Source: Deltaproteobacteria bacterium (GTDB lineage: Bacteria; Myxococcota_A; UBA796; SXON01). From it: DNA of 32,734 nt. Under the pieces are notes generated by a model. It was not told the origin of the DNA. It saw only the letters and a program-made list of their open reading frames with translations, and searched no databases. The first letter of the stretch is position 1. Each line of letters begins with the position of its first letter. Positions 1 through 7,500 of this stretch are shown one piece after another. A program made the position numbers and the translations under genes. Location of the stretch: positions 1 through 32,734 of the forward strand of contig CANKOI010000048.1 of the NCBI GenBank assembly GCA_947484175.1. The letters are read 5' to 3'.

Positions 1-1
1 T

Positions 2-880
2 CCCACGCCAGCGGAGTTCGGGCGCGCCCTCCAGATCGAGGCCAACCACCAGCGTTCGAACGCCGCCACCGCCCATGTGGGTATGACCGACGTGGGGCTC
101 CAGCGCGCGCTCAACGAAGACAACTGGGGCTGGGCCCGCCTCACCGAGGGCGTGGAGCTGTTCGTGGTGGCCGATGGCATGGGTGGCCACGACTGCGGTG
201 AGGTGGCCAGCCGCCTCGCGGTCGAAACCCTGATCCAGTCGGCCCGCGAGCGGGTGGACGTGTCGCCCCGCCCCTCCATCGACCAGCTCGAGAGCGCACT
301 CGACGAGGCGTTCCAGACGGCCAACAACACCATCAAGGGCAACGCCGAGGAGCGGGGCAACGATATGGGAACCACGATGGTCTGTGCCATGGTGGTCGAC
401 GATCAGGTGGCCCTGTGCGCGAACGTGGGCGACTCTCGCGGCTACCTCTACCGCAACGGTACGCTTCACCAGATCACCAAAGACCACTCGCTCGTGTGGC
501 GAATGGTCGATCAGGGGCGGCTCACCCAAGCGGAGGCGCGGAACCACCCCCACAGCAACATCCTGCTGCGCACGGTAGGCACCGAGAGGAACGTGGAGAT
601 CGACCTCTTCCGTGTGGAGCTGGAGTTGGGGGACAAGGTCGTCCTTTGTTCCGACGGTCTCTGGGGCGAAGTGGAAGACGGGGAGATGGAGTCGGTGATG
701 AACCAGCAGCCCGACGGAAGGATCGCCGCCCGCGAGCTGGTGCGCGCCGCCCACCTCGGCGGCGGGAAGGACAACATCACGGTGATCCTTGCGCAGGTGC
801 CAGCGCTCGCCGCCGCGGCGGTCGCCGACTCGCCGAGCGTCGCCCGGCTTCCGGCCGGCGCGCTGTCCACGTCGGGCTGA
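2..880 (+). CDS. PP2C-family serine/threonine protein phosphatase, 5' end cut by window edge
   Basis: This is a metal-dependent PPM/PP2C phosphatase that removes phosphate from Ser/Thr in the cytoplasm, usually opposing Hanks-type kinases. All family motifs are visible in order: an Asp-bearing NED near the start, the metal-binding DGMGGH, GTTM, GDSR, SDGLWGE and the C-terminal KDNIT. The frame is open to the window edge. The first in-frame ATG (position 77) falls inside the conserved first strand (VGMTDVG), so the true start lies outside the window. A short Ala/Pro-rich tail follows the catalytic domain. It ends 6 bases before the end of a convergent dual-specificity phosphatase gene, so two unrelated phosphatases face each other. 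No regulatory or membrane segment is visible in the part present. Confidence 0.95.
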   Translation, partial: PTPAEFGRALQIEANHQRSNAATAHVGMTDVGLQRALNEDNWGWARLTEGVELFVVADGMGGHDCGEVASRLAVETLIQSARERVDVSPRPSIDQLESALDEAFQTANNTIKGNAEERGNDMGTTMVCAMVVDDQVALCANVGDSRGYLYRNGTLHQITKDHSLVWRMVDQGRLTQAEARNHPHSNILLRTVGTERNVEIDLFRVELELGDKVVLCSDGLWGEVEDGEMESVMNQQPDGRIAARELVRAAHLGGGKDNITVILAQVPALAAAAVADSPSVARLPAGALSTSG

Positions 881-886
881 GGCCGC

Positions 887-1426
887 TCAACCGAAGCGCC
901 GAATCGCCTCGCGCTGCCCCTCCGTTTCGGGGCAACGAGACCCGCGCGCCGCGACGAGGGCGCGCAGCGCCGCATCGGCCTCCCAGCCCATCGAGCGGAG
1001 CGCGCAGCCGGCGATGAGGCCGCTGCGGCCGAGCCCCCCGGCGCAGTGAACCACGACCGTCCGCCCCTCGCGCACGGCGGCCACGACGGAGGCGACGATG
1101 GCGGTAAGCTCGGCAGGGGCCGGGATGCGCCCCCCCGACTGCATCGGGTGGGCGCGGAACGCGAGCCCCGCCGCTGCCGCAGCGGCCGGGAGCCCGGCCA
1201 CGCCGATGCCCGCCCTCTCGTGGACCGGCAGCAGGCACACGAGGTCCTCACAGCCAAGCTCTTGGAGCCGGAGGAGATCGGCGGGCATGTCGCGCTCCCA
1301 GCGCTCGCCGCCCCCCTTCCTCGTTTGGCAGCGCCCAGGCGCCATCGTGAGCCCGAGTCGACCAGGGGGCAGAATCGGCAGCCAGCCGACCTCGAGGGGG
1401 TGCGTTTCGGACGTGGCTACGGGCAC
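887..1426 (-). CDS. Dual-specificity (CDKN3-like) protein phosphatase
   Basis: A 179-residue cysteine-based phosphatase of the KAP/CDKN3 type. The signature VHCAGGLGRSG puts the catalytic Cys at about residue 128 and the Arg at 134. The N-terminal LPPGRLGLTMAPGR and the GGERWERDMPADLLRL segment also fit the bacterial CDKN3-like family. The start is taken as GTG because GGAGG lies four bases upstream and because it keeps the conserved N-terminal strand; a later ATG (TMAPG) would remove it. The GTG overlaps the last 10 bases of the upstream CARF gene, which indicates translational coupling. Oddity: where related enzymes have the general-acid Asp (P-I-x-D-G-G), this protein reads PMQSGG, so Ser sits at that place. 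Substrate unknown. Confidence 0.9.
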   Translation of the reverse strand: MPVATSETHPLEVGWLPILPPGRLGLTMAPGRCQTRKGGGERWERDMPADLLRLQELGCEDLVCLLPVHERAGIGVAGLPAAAAAAGLAFRAHPMQSGGRIPAPAELTAIVASVVAAVREGRTVVVHCAGGLGRSGLIAGCALRSMGWEADAALRALVAARGSRCPETEGQREAIRRFG

Positions 1427-2547
1427 AGTTCCTCCAAGAAGGGGGGCAGACTCAGACGGGAAGGGCTGCAGCCGATGCGCTCGCAGGCCTGCCCACGCTG
1501 GCGACGCTTCTGCGGCACCACGTGGTCCCGATGGGGATGCCCGCGGAGGGCGCACGCGAGGCGCAGGCGCAGGCGGGTCCGGATCGGGCCCAGCCGTTTG
1601 GCGCGCTCTTCGAAGTCCTGCGCGAACTCCCACGCATCGCTCAACTGCCCCGCCCGCCAGCCCCACGCCTTGCGGCACGCGTCGTGGACGGCCTGGACGA
1701 GAACGGTGTCGGTGACGTTCAGCCAGCCGTCGTCGTGGTGGCGGCGTCGGGCGACCGCCAGCGCCGAGAACCACAGCAGCTGGTCGTAGGAGAGCGGCAC
1801 GAGCACGGACCCGACTTGAATCGCCGCGGTGTCGCCCGCGAGGGTCACCGTGGGCTCAGGGCCCGACGCGATGGCCTCCTCGCCGGCCGCCAGCGCCGCG
1901 GCGAAGCTGGCGAGCGCCTCGGGGGCGAGCAGCCTCCGCAGCCTCGGCACGGGCACCGGCACGAGCGACACCTCTACGTCTCGCGCCAGCGCGCCTCCGC
2001 CCTCTGGCCCCGAGGGGGCGGCAAGCGTGGCCGGCGAGAGCTGCTCCGGAAAGTAGAAGCGGCTCCGGGGCTCGCGGGCCCACTTGAGCGACACCCGAAC
2101 GTCCACCAACCGATCCTGCGGCCGGGCGAGGAGTTGGAAGGCGACGACGGAGTGCGCCGCCAAGGTGCGCCGACTCCCGCCCACAAGCGCGAGGACGACG
2201 GGAGCCTCACTCTCGGCCTGCGCGCGAGTCACGGCGGCCCACAACGCCTCCACGAACGCGCTCGCGGCCCCCAGATCGGCGTCATCCTCGATCGGGGTCC
2301 CGTCGGGGAGCACGGCGTGGTGCAGTCGAAGGTCGGCGAGCGTGGGGTCGGCCGCCACGGCGCGGAGCTGGTCGAGCGGGCGGTCTCCGGCAAAAAACTC
2401 CTCGGTGAGCCAGTGGTTCGCCCGTTCGTGCAAGACCAGCTCGAGCGTGCGGGTGCGGAGCCGCTCGTGCCGCAGGAGCGCCCACACCAGCGCGACCAGC
2501 GGTGCGGGGTTCCCGCCGGGGGCCGCCACCACAGTGCACTCGTTCAC
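1417..2547 (-). CDS. CARF-domain protein of the CRISPR-associated NE0113 / ring-nuclease (TIGR02584-type) family
   Basis: A 376-residue protein. Residues 1-170 look like the Rossmann-like CARF domain of the NE0113 family: a first strand plus GGNP loop (residues 5-14), an acidic EDDAD segment (87-91), an LVGGSRRTLA loop (121-130) and a very characteristic ARPQDRLVDVRVS with a following FYFP (141-167). Family members bind or degrade cyclic oligoadenylates in type III CRISPR immunity. Residues about 190-300 are helical, and the stretch around VPLSYDQLLWFSALA resembles the winged-helix part seen in the family. The basic tail is unassigned. The start is GTG because it overlaps the upstream stop as GTGA. 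No cas1, cas10 or array is visible nearby. The family loops GxSP and GGRKT read GGNP and GGSRRT here, so activity may be altered. Function in this operon is inference. Confidence 0.8.
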   Translation of the reverse strand: MNECTVVAAPGGNPAPLVALVWALLRHERLRTRTLELVLHERANHWLTEEFFAGDRPLDQLRAVAADPTLADLRLHHAVLPDGTPIEDDADLGAASAFVEALWAAVTRAQAESEAPVVLALVGGSRRTLAAHSVVAFQLLARPQDRLVDVRVSLKWAREPRSRFYFPEQLSPATLAAPSGPEGGGALARDVEVSLVPVPVPRLRRLLAPEALASFAAALAAGEEAIASGPEPTVTLAGDTAAIQVGSVLVPLSYDQLLWFSALAVARRRHHDDGWLNVTDTVLVQAVHDACRKAWGWRAGQLSDAWEFAQDFEERAKRLGPIRTRLRLRLACALRGHPHRDHVVPQKRRQRGQACERIGCSPSRLSLPPFLEELCP

Positions 2548-2885
2548 CGGAGGCTCGCGATGGACTGGAGCTTGTGCAGCGCGCTCCACACTTCGCTGTA
2601 CACATGGGCCCGCTCGTACCCCTGCCGCTTGGCCACCTCGGTCTTGAAGTTGGCGTAGTCGATGTCCAACGCCATCCGGGAGAGCGCCGAGGCCCAGTCT
2701 TCGTGCGAGCAGCGGGCTCGGTAGGGGTAGTCGCTGCCGCCCCCCGCCTGCGTGGCCGAGAGACGGGGAAGGTACTGCGTGCGCAGTGCGTCAAGGTCGC
2801 CGGCCACCCGTGCGCGCACGGTGAGGCCGGCGTCGCCTTGTTTGCGGACAGCGGAGAAGAAGCCGATCGGAGTGAGCAACCACAT
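2544..2885 (-). CDS. Small conserved protein of unknown function, first gene of the CARF-phosphatase unit
   Basis: A 113-residue soluble protein starting at ATG, with GAGGGA just upstream as a ribosome-binding site. It opens with WLLTPIGFFSAVRKQGD, then a RARVAGDLDALR helix, YPYRAR, SHEDWASALSRMALDIDY and NFKTEVAKRQGYERAHVYSE. From memory, this pattern matches a compact hypothetical family found widely in bacteria, but I cannot name a Pfam entry. There is no signal peptide, membrane segment or obvious catalytic motif; conserved-looking His, Tyr and Asp residues cluster in the second half. Its stop overlaps the GTG of the CARF gene by four bases, so the two are almost certainly made together. 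That linkage suggests it acts as a partner, sensor or toxin-like component, which is speculation. Confidence 0.85.
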   Translation of the reverse strand: MWLLTPIGFFSAVRKQGDAGLTVRARVAGDLDALRTQYLPRLSATQAGGGSDYPYRARCSHEDWASALSRMALDIDYANFKTEVAKRQGYERAHVYSEVWSALHKLQSIASLR

Positions 2886-2973
2886 GATTCCCTCGGGGTG
2901 ACAACCGAAGGGTATCCACCGACGACGGCGGCGGCAGTTGGCGCAAAATTACGCAAAGGCGCGGGGTAGCGCG
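2886..2973. other. 88-base gap with an AT-rich patch, possible boundary between two minus-strand units
   Basis: This gap separates the sulfatase-like gene from the CARF-containing unit, all on the minus strand. It holds an AT-rich patch near 2945-2957 (aaaattacgcaaa), unusual in this GC-rich region. On the minus strand this patch comes just after a weak GCGC-loop-GCGC pairing and could serve as a terminator or part of a promoter. I see no convincing -35/-10 pair. It is the only gap longer than 10 bases among the six minus-strand genes, which favours separate transcription of the CARF unit. Confidence 0.3.
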
Positions 2974-5388
2974 TCAGGGCGCCTCGTCGTCGCCCTCCGC
3001 GCCCGCCACTACACCCACCGCATACCCAAGCGCCTCCAGCGCGCCGGAGAGCTCGACGTCAGTGCCCACGAGGGCTTCGCCGAGCGGCAGGGGCACTACG
3101 GCCCAGGTGACGTCCAGCGCGGTAGAACCGGAGCGGGCGCGAGAGAGCGCGGCGCCGCTGCCGTCGTGCGGGAGGGCGCGCAGGCGATCAAATTGGGCTG
3201 ACTTGCCCTTGATCTTCACGCCCACCTCGCCCACCACCTCGTCGGCTGGTCGGTTCGGCACCACGAAGACCTCCCGGTTCTCCCGCATGCGGCTCTCGAA
3301 GCGCATGTGAACAAACTCCCCCTGTACGCCCGTGATCTCGGCGAGGGTGGTGCTGGTGGGGTCGTCGCCCACCCACGCATGCGCAACGCCGCCGGGCACA
3401 TGCAGCTCCACCTCGATGAGGCGGTTTGCGCGCCCGAGGGGGCTCACACGAATGGCCTGCATCACCTCCTGCCCCGTGCCCGTGGCGAGGCCGACTCTCC
3501 CGGAAACCACGCTCGCGCCTTGCTCCGCGAGGTCTTTGAGCTCGCCGGGATCGCGGCTCAGGTCGAAGAGCTGCTCGCGGCCGCGGGAAGTGAGGTACTT
3601 CTCGGTGCCGTGCAGGCTGCCCCACTGCACAGGACCGTACAACACGCGGCCCAGCGCGAGGTCGCGCTCGGTGACGGTGGGGTCGGGGGTGCCTCTGGCG
3701 AGGGCCGCCAGCGAACGGCCTTCCGGCGCCGCGCCCAACAGGTCGGTCGAGAGGCCCATCAGCTCCAGCAAGGTGGGGGCGACGTCCATGAGCGCCACCG
3801 AGCCGGGAACCCGCCGGGCCGCGAGCCCGGGAGACTTCACGATCAAGGGCACGCGGAGCAGCTCGTCGTAGAGCGTATGACCGTGCTCGAGGTCGCCGTG
3901 GTCGAAGAACTCCTCGCCGTGGTCGGCGAACAGCACGACCGTGGCCTCCTCGCCCAGCTCGCCGAGAAAATCGCCCAGCTGGTCGTCGATGTACCTCAGG
4001 TTCTGGTCGTAGCGGTCGAGCAGATAGGGCCGAATCAGCTCGCGCTGATGCATCGCCACGCGCATCAGGATCGTGCGGTTGAACAGCCCGGAGAGGCCCC
4101 CAGGGTCGGCCTTCGCCCACAAGTGCCGGTACCGCCGCGGCTCCTTGTAGGGGAGGTGCAGGTCCATGTAGTGCACGAGCAGCACGGTGTCCTGAGTGGC
4201 GTTTCGACGCAGATAGTCGCGTGCCCGCCACGTCTGGTACCCGGCGTTCGGCCAGTTCACGCACCCGTGTTCGCCCCAGCCCACGTCCATCCCGAAGTTC
4301 GACGAGAGGTACACGTTCCCGACAAACGCGCCCGTCGCCCAGCCGCGCTCCCGGAAGAGCTCCTGCAGCGTGACGGCGCCGGACCAGCCTTCGGGCTGCC
4401 GGCCGGTCCACAGCGAGCGGGTGGAGGGGAGCGTCCAGGGCGCGGTGGTGCGGGCCTCTTCGAAGACGACGGCATCCTTCGACCACGCATCGAGTTTGGG
4501 GGCGGTGGCGCGGGGGTAGCCGTAGGTGGGGAGGTGGTCGCGGCGCAGCGTGTCCACGAAGGCCATGACGATGCGGCGGGGGGTGGGCGAAGGGGTGTAG
4601 ACGGAGGGCGAGGCGACGAAAACGTAGTCGCTATCGGGGTGCTCATCCTCTACGGTGAAGGCGATGCGGGTGCCTTCGGCCACGGGGGGGAGCGGCACGT
4701 CCACCACGCGGAACGCATCACCGGGGGGCACGAACTGGCTCACGACCACGGTTTCGCCCACGCGGACCGTGAGCGTGGCCCCGTCGGAGCTTCGGCCCTC
4801 GTCGATCTCCGAAGGGAGGATGCCCACCTCGAATCGGAGGTGCACGCCCTCGGCGGCGGCGAGCCCCCACTCCACGCGTGACCCGGTGGGAAGCAGGACA
4901 CCGTGGCGGGAGACGTCGTCCACCTGAGCGGTGCGGAAGGCCCAGGCCGCCGCGTCGCCCCCGCGAAAGCGGAGCCCTTCCTCGCGCTCCGTGGCGGGCG
5001 GGTACACCAACGTGTATTCCCCCTCGGCCGGGCGGCCGCCATCGGCCCGCACGCGTACCTGGATGGAGCTGGCGTTGGCCTCCCACGTGTTGGGCGTGCC
5101 GCGTTCGAGTGGCTCAGCGCTGTAGATCACCGGGTGACCGCTACGCTCAAGCTCCATGCCGAGCGGCTGTCGCTCGTAGTACAGCGCCCGCGGCCGAACG
5201 GGGCTCTGCGCTTCGTAGCTGCGCACGCCCCCCACGACGCCCACCAGCCCGAAGGGGCCCGCAACCGCGATCTCCGTGGGCGCGGGCCCCAACGTGGAGA
5301 CAGGAACGCTCAGCGCAGCGGGCGCGACGAAGTCGAGCCCGACATCGCCGGGGGCCGCGAAGGCCGCCGCCGCGAGGAGGGCGAACAC
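2974..5388 (-). CDS. Secreted sulfatase-like hydrolase (alkaline-phosphatase superfamily) with N-terminal beta-rich region
   Basis: An 804-residue protein. A short hydrophobic leader (FALLAAAAFAAPG) suggests export. Residues about 100-265 are beta-rich and unassigned, and the hydrolase core starts near 272. Visible core features are FVDTLRRDHLPTYGYPRATAP (metal-binding Asp279), the nucleophile region APWTLPSTRS, DLHLPY (His411), LFADHGEEFFDHG (Asp489-His490) and VPLIVKSPG. The typical sulfatase formylglycine site C/S-x-P-x-R reads T-L-P-S-T here (Thr319), so maturation to formylglycine is not expected. Thr nucleophiles occur in related phosphotransferases such as LtaS. The end, ALEALGYAVG, resembles common sulfatase tails. 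The start is GTG, 9 bases after the metalloprotease stop, which indicates co-transcription. Substrate unknown; a sulfated or phosphorylated glycan is a guess. Confidence 0.88.
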   Translation of the reverse strand: MFALLAAAAFAAPGDVGLDFVAPAALSVPVSTLGPAPTEIAVAGPFGLVGVVGGVRSYEAQSPVRPRALYYERQPLGMELERSGHPVIYSAEPLERGTPNTWEANASSIQVRVRADGGRPAEGEYTLVYPPATEREEGLRFRGGDAAAWAFRTAQVDDVSRHGVLLPTGSRVEWGLAAAEGVHLRFEVGILPSEIDEGRSSDGATLTVRVGETVVVSQFVPPGDAFRVVDVPLPPVAEGTRIAFTVEDEHPDSDYVFVASPSVYTPSPTPRRIVMAFVDTLRRDHLPTYGYPRATAPKLDAWSKDAVVFEEARTTAPWTLPSTRSLWTGRQPEGWSGAVTLQELFRERGWATGAFVGNVYLSSNFGMDVGWGEHGCVNWPNAGYQTWRARDYLRRNATQDTVLLVHYMDLHLPYKEPRRYRHLWAKADPGGLSGLFNRTILMRVAMHQRELIRPYLLDRYDQNLRYIDDQLGDFLGELGEEATVVLFADHGEEFFDHGDLEHGHTLYDELLRVPLIVKSPGLAARRVPGSVALMDVAPTLLELMGLSTDLLGAAPEGRSLAALARGTPDPTVTERDLALGRVLYGPVQWGSLHGTEKYLTSRGREQLFDLSRDPGELKDLAEQGASVVSGRVGLATGTGQEVMQAIRVSPLGRANRLIEVELHVPGGVAHAWVGDDPTSTTLAEITGVQGEFVHMRFESRMRENREVFVVPNRPADEVVGEVGVKIKGKSAQFDRLRALPHDGSGAALSRARSGSTALDVTWAVVPLPLGEALVGTDVELSGALEALGYAVGVVAGAEGDDEAP

Positions 5389-5397
5389 GCCCGACGC

Positions 5398-6744
5398 TTA
5401 GCTGCGGCGGCGGCGGACGGCGAGCAGGCCGGCGAGCGACGCAGCGGCGGCGGTGATCGGCGTAGACGTACCGCAGCCTGCTACGGTGGAGCCGTCGCCC
5501 AACTCCACCACGTCGATGGTGAGGGAGCCGGCGCTCAGGCCGCCGGGGCCGCCTACGTTCATCAGCACGGTGTAGGTGCCCGCGGCCGGGAAGTCGATGA
5601 TCGGCGCGAAGGCGCCGATGGGATCGCCCTCGCCATCGCCGTCGAAGTCCACGAGCTTCGCGGGGTCAACCTTGGAGCCCTCGTACACTTCCCACTGAAT
5701 CGTGTCGACGCAGCCGTAGGTGCCCATGTCCGTGCGGTTGATCACCTGCCAACGCAACCCATCCGAAGCCTGAAGCTGGAAGAAGCCGTCGGCTCCCGCC
5801 TCGGGCACCGGCTCCGTACACGCAAGCACGTACCCGATCTCGGTTTGGGGGTAGGTGGTCGTGCCGCAGATCGGGTCGTTCAGCACGATGTCGGCCGACA
5901 CGCTGTAGGAGCCGCTCTTCTCGTAGGTGTGCGTGATGATGTCGGCCGTGGGGGCCACACTCTCGCCCGTGGTGAGGTCGCCAAACTGCCAAGAGGCGCT
6001 CACGACGTCGGCTTCCGAAGTGATCGCGAACGTGACGTCCAAGGGCGCCGGACCGGAGCGGGGCGTCGTGGCCTCGAAGGAGCCGAACACGCCGTACACC
6101 GCGTTGATGCTGGTGATGTCGTCGCTGTTGGGAGTGTTGCCCGAGAGGTCGCAGCCCGAGGCCGCCCAGTACATGGTGGCCTCCTGCAAGTCGAGATCGG
6201 TGCAGGCCGCGCCGTCCTCGCAGGAGTGCGCGAGGCCGAGGAGGTGCCCAATCTCGTGGGTGGCCACGCTCTCCACCGGGCTCTCGCCGTTGCAGATGCC
6301 CGCCCCGATGTCTTCGGTCGTGCCGAAGTCGACATCGTTGTTGAAGACGATGTCGGAGTCGCGAACCTCGAAGTATACCTTCCCGTTCGCAGTCTTCGTG
6401 CCGCGACCGTTGGTGGTGGTGTAGGTCACTGCGAGCGTGCCGGTCTCCTGCTCGTCGAGCTCGTCTTCCCAGTGGAAGGTGGAGCGCAGGTCGTCGCCAT
6501 CGCGGCTTTCGATGTTCACATCGCCCTGGTACTCGTCGGAGAGGCCGGCGCAGGGTGCCGCTTCCGGCCAGTTCTCCCACGAGGTCTGGATGATCGCGCG
6601 CTGCACGTCGGCGTCAAGCGGCAGGGAGTCTTCGAGGGGGTCGGGGTCGAAGTACCAAGCGAGCGGGAAGCTCTCCGACGGCCAGTACCAGCCGGTGTGT
6701 TCCCAAGCGAAGGCCGGCGAGAGGAGAAGGAGAACGCCCAACAT
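5398..6744 (-). CDS. Secreted matrixin-like zinc metalloprotease with PKD domain and C-terminal sorting tail
   Basis: A 448-residue exported protease. A leader of about 14 residues ends at AFA. The zinc site is HEIGHLLGLAH (residues 163-173), followed by a Met-turn-like TMYWA near 190, as in metzincins. Residues about 222-290 form a PKD-like domain (WQFGD core, HTYEKSGSYSVSADIVL ending). A second beta-rich domain follows, including an acidic FDGDGEGDP loop that may bind calcium. The end reads GCGTS, a hydrophobic helix and RRRRS, which is the layout of a MYXO-CTERM-type anchoring signal. The ATG overlaps the upstream stop as TGATG; an adjacent GTG one codon earlier is the alternative. Coupling to the upstream secreted protein and the downstream sulfatase suggests a shared extracellular role. 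Confidence 0.9.
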   Translation of the reverse strand: MLGVLLLLSPAFAWEHTGWYWPSESFPLAWYFDPDPLEDSLPLDADVQRAIIQTSWENWPEAAPCAGLSDEYQGDVNIESRDGDDLRSTFHWEDELDEQETGTLAVTYTTTNGRGTKTANGKVYFEVRDSDIVFNNDVDFGTTEDIGAGICNGESPVESVATHEIGHLLGLAHSCEDGAACTDLDLQEATMYWAASGCDLSGNTPNSDDITSINAVYGVFGSFEATTPRSGPAPLDVTFAITSEADVVSASWQFGDLTTGESVAPTADIITHTYEKSGSYSVSADIVLNDPICGTTTYPQTEIGYVLACTEPVPEAGADGFFQLQASDGLRWQVINRTDMGTYGCVDTIQWEVYEGSKVDPAKLVDFDGDGEGDPIGAFAPIIDFPAAGTYTVLMNVGGPGGLSAGSLTIDVVELGDGSTVAGCGTSTPITAAAASLAGLLAVRRRRS

Positions 6745-7376
6745 CACTTCACCCCCGACTGCACGTTGTTGATGAGCAACAGGCGTTCTCGCGAAATGCC
6801 CGGGATCGGCTCACCATCCCACCCTTCGGCCACCCGCGCGGCCACCTTCGATTCCATGCTGGCCAACGACACGCGGTCGGCCACCGGCGGGTTCGGGATG
6901 AAGCGGGCGTCGTAGGCCTCGTCGGCCGGAACGGTGAACCGGACCACCATGTCCGAGCCGTCGGCCGGATTCTGCTTGATGGTGTACTTGCCCATCATCA
7001 TGCCCACGGTGCCGTAGACCGTGCCCTGCCGCTTCTCGCAGAGGTACAGCAACACCCGCTCACCCTTCGAGTACCGGGAGGTGAGACCGACGTAGGTGAC
7101 CGCGCCCGTCGGAGAGGTGCCGCCCGCGGCCTCGACCGTGACGACGTCGCCCGCCGAATGATCGCCCTTGAGCGACCTGTCGACCTCGACAACCGCGCGC
7201 GTCCACACCCGGCCCCGCTCATCCACGGTGGACCAGACCAAGGAGACAGTGCCTTCGACGATCGCATCGGAGGCATCGACCACCTGATCATGCGAGAGGC
7301 GCGCGAGGCTGGTGGCGCCCGCCGGCGCGGACGCCCCGAGGGCGATCACGGCGATGATGGCTGCGAAACGGTTCAT
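6744..7376 (-). CDS. Secreted protein of unknown function, first gene of the protease-sulfatase operon
   Basis: A 210-residue protein with a clear signal peptide (NRFAAIIAVIALGASAPAGA, cleavage after ATS or AGA). The mature part begins LARLSHDQVVDASDAIVEG and contains a beta-barrel-like run: strands around VWTRAVVEVDRSLKGDHSAG and VTVEAAGG, then SKGERVLLYLC. This resembles small exported proteins that accompany secreted hydrolases in myxobacteria, but no function can be named. The ATG at 7376 was chosen because it begins the signal peptide; the longer open frame upstream runs into the promoter region. Its stop overlaps the protease start. A good -35/-10 pair lies about 32-60 bases upstream. 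Confidence 0.85.
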   Translation of the reverse strand: MNRFAAIIAVIALGASAPAGATSLARLSHDQVVDASDAIVEGTVSLVWSTVDERGRVWTRAVVEVDRSLKGDHSAGDVVTVEAAGGTSPTGAVTYVGLTSRYSKGERVLLYLCEKRQGTVYGTVGMMMGKYTIKQNPADGSDMVVRFTVPADEAYDARFIPNPPVADRVSLASMESKVAARVAEGWDGEPIPGISRERLLLINNVQSGVK

Positions 7377-7407
7377 GTGTGCCCCGATCGAGGTTGTCGA
7401 ACGGTGG

Positions 7408-7436
7408 AGTCTATGCGGAGGAACGCCGCCCGTCAA
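7408..7436 (-). promoter_or_regulatory. Sigma70-type promoter for the secreted-protein/protease/sulfatase operon
   Basis: On the minus strand TTGACG (7436-7431) is followed after exactly 17 bases by TAGACT (7413-7408). A transcript start near 7401 would leave a leader of about 25 bases before the ATG at 7376. The -35 box is embedded in a repeated GGTTGACGG element. The call comes from consensus matching only. Confidence 0.55.
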
Positions 7437-7471
7437 CCGATCGGAATGCCCATCCGGCCGGGCCAACAAGG

Positions 7472-7500
7472 TTGACGGGGGGCCAGCCATCCGGTATGTG
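7472..7500 (+). promoter_or_regulatory. Sigma70-type promoter for the Oar-like receptor operon
   Basis: TTGACG (7472-7477), a 17-base spacer, then TATGTG (7495-7500). Predicted transcription begins near 7507, giving a leader of about 55 bases before the ATG at 7561. The -35 box lies within a repeated GGTTGACGG element. The match to consensus is good at -35 and moderate at -10. Confidence 0.6.

Noticed and set aside
3307-4881. Long open frame on the plus strand opposite the sulfatase-like gene
   Set aside because: It lies antisense to a gene with clear motifs; composition is typical of GC-rich shadow frames (many Gly, Arg, His) and no domain is visible.
4903-6915. 670-codon plus-strand frame opposite the protease and sulfatase genes
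   Set aside because: Shadow frame: it spans three coupled minus-strand genes with recognisable motifs and has no motif of its own.
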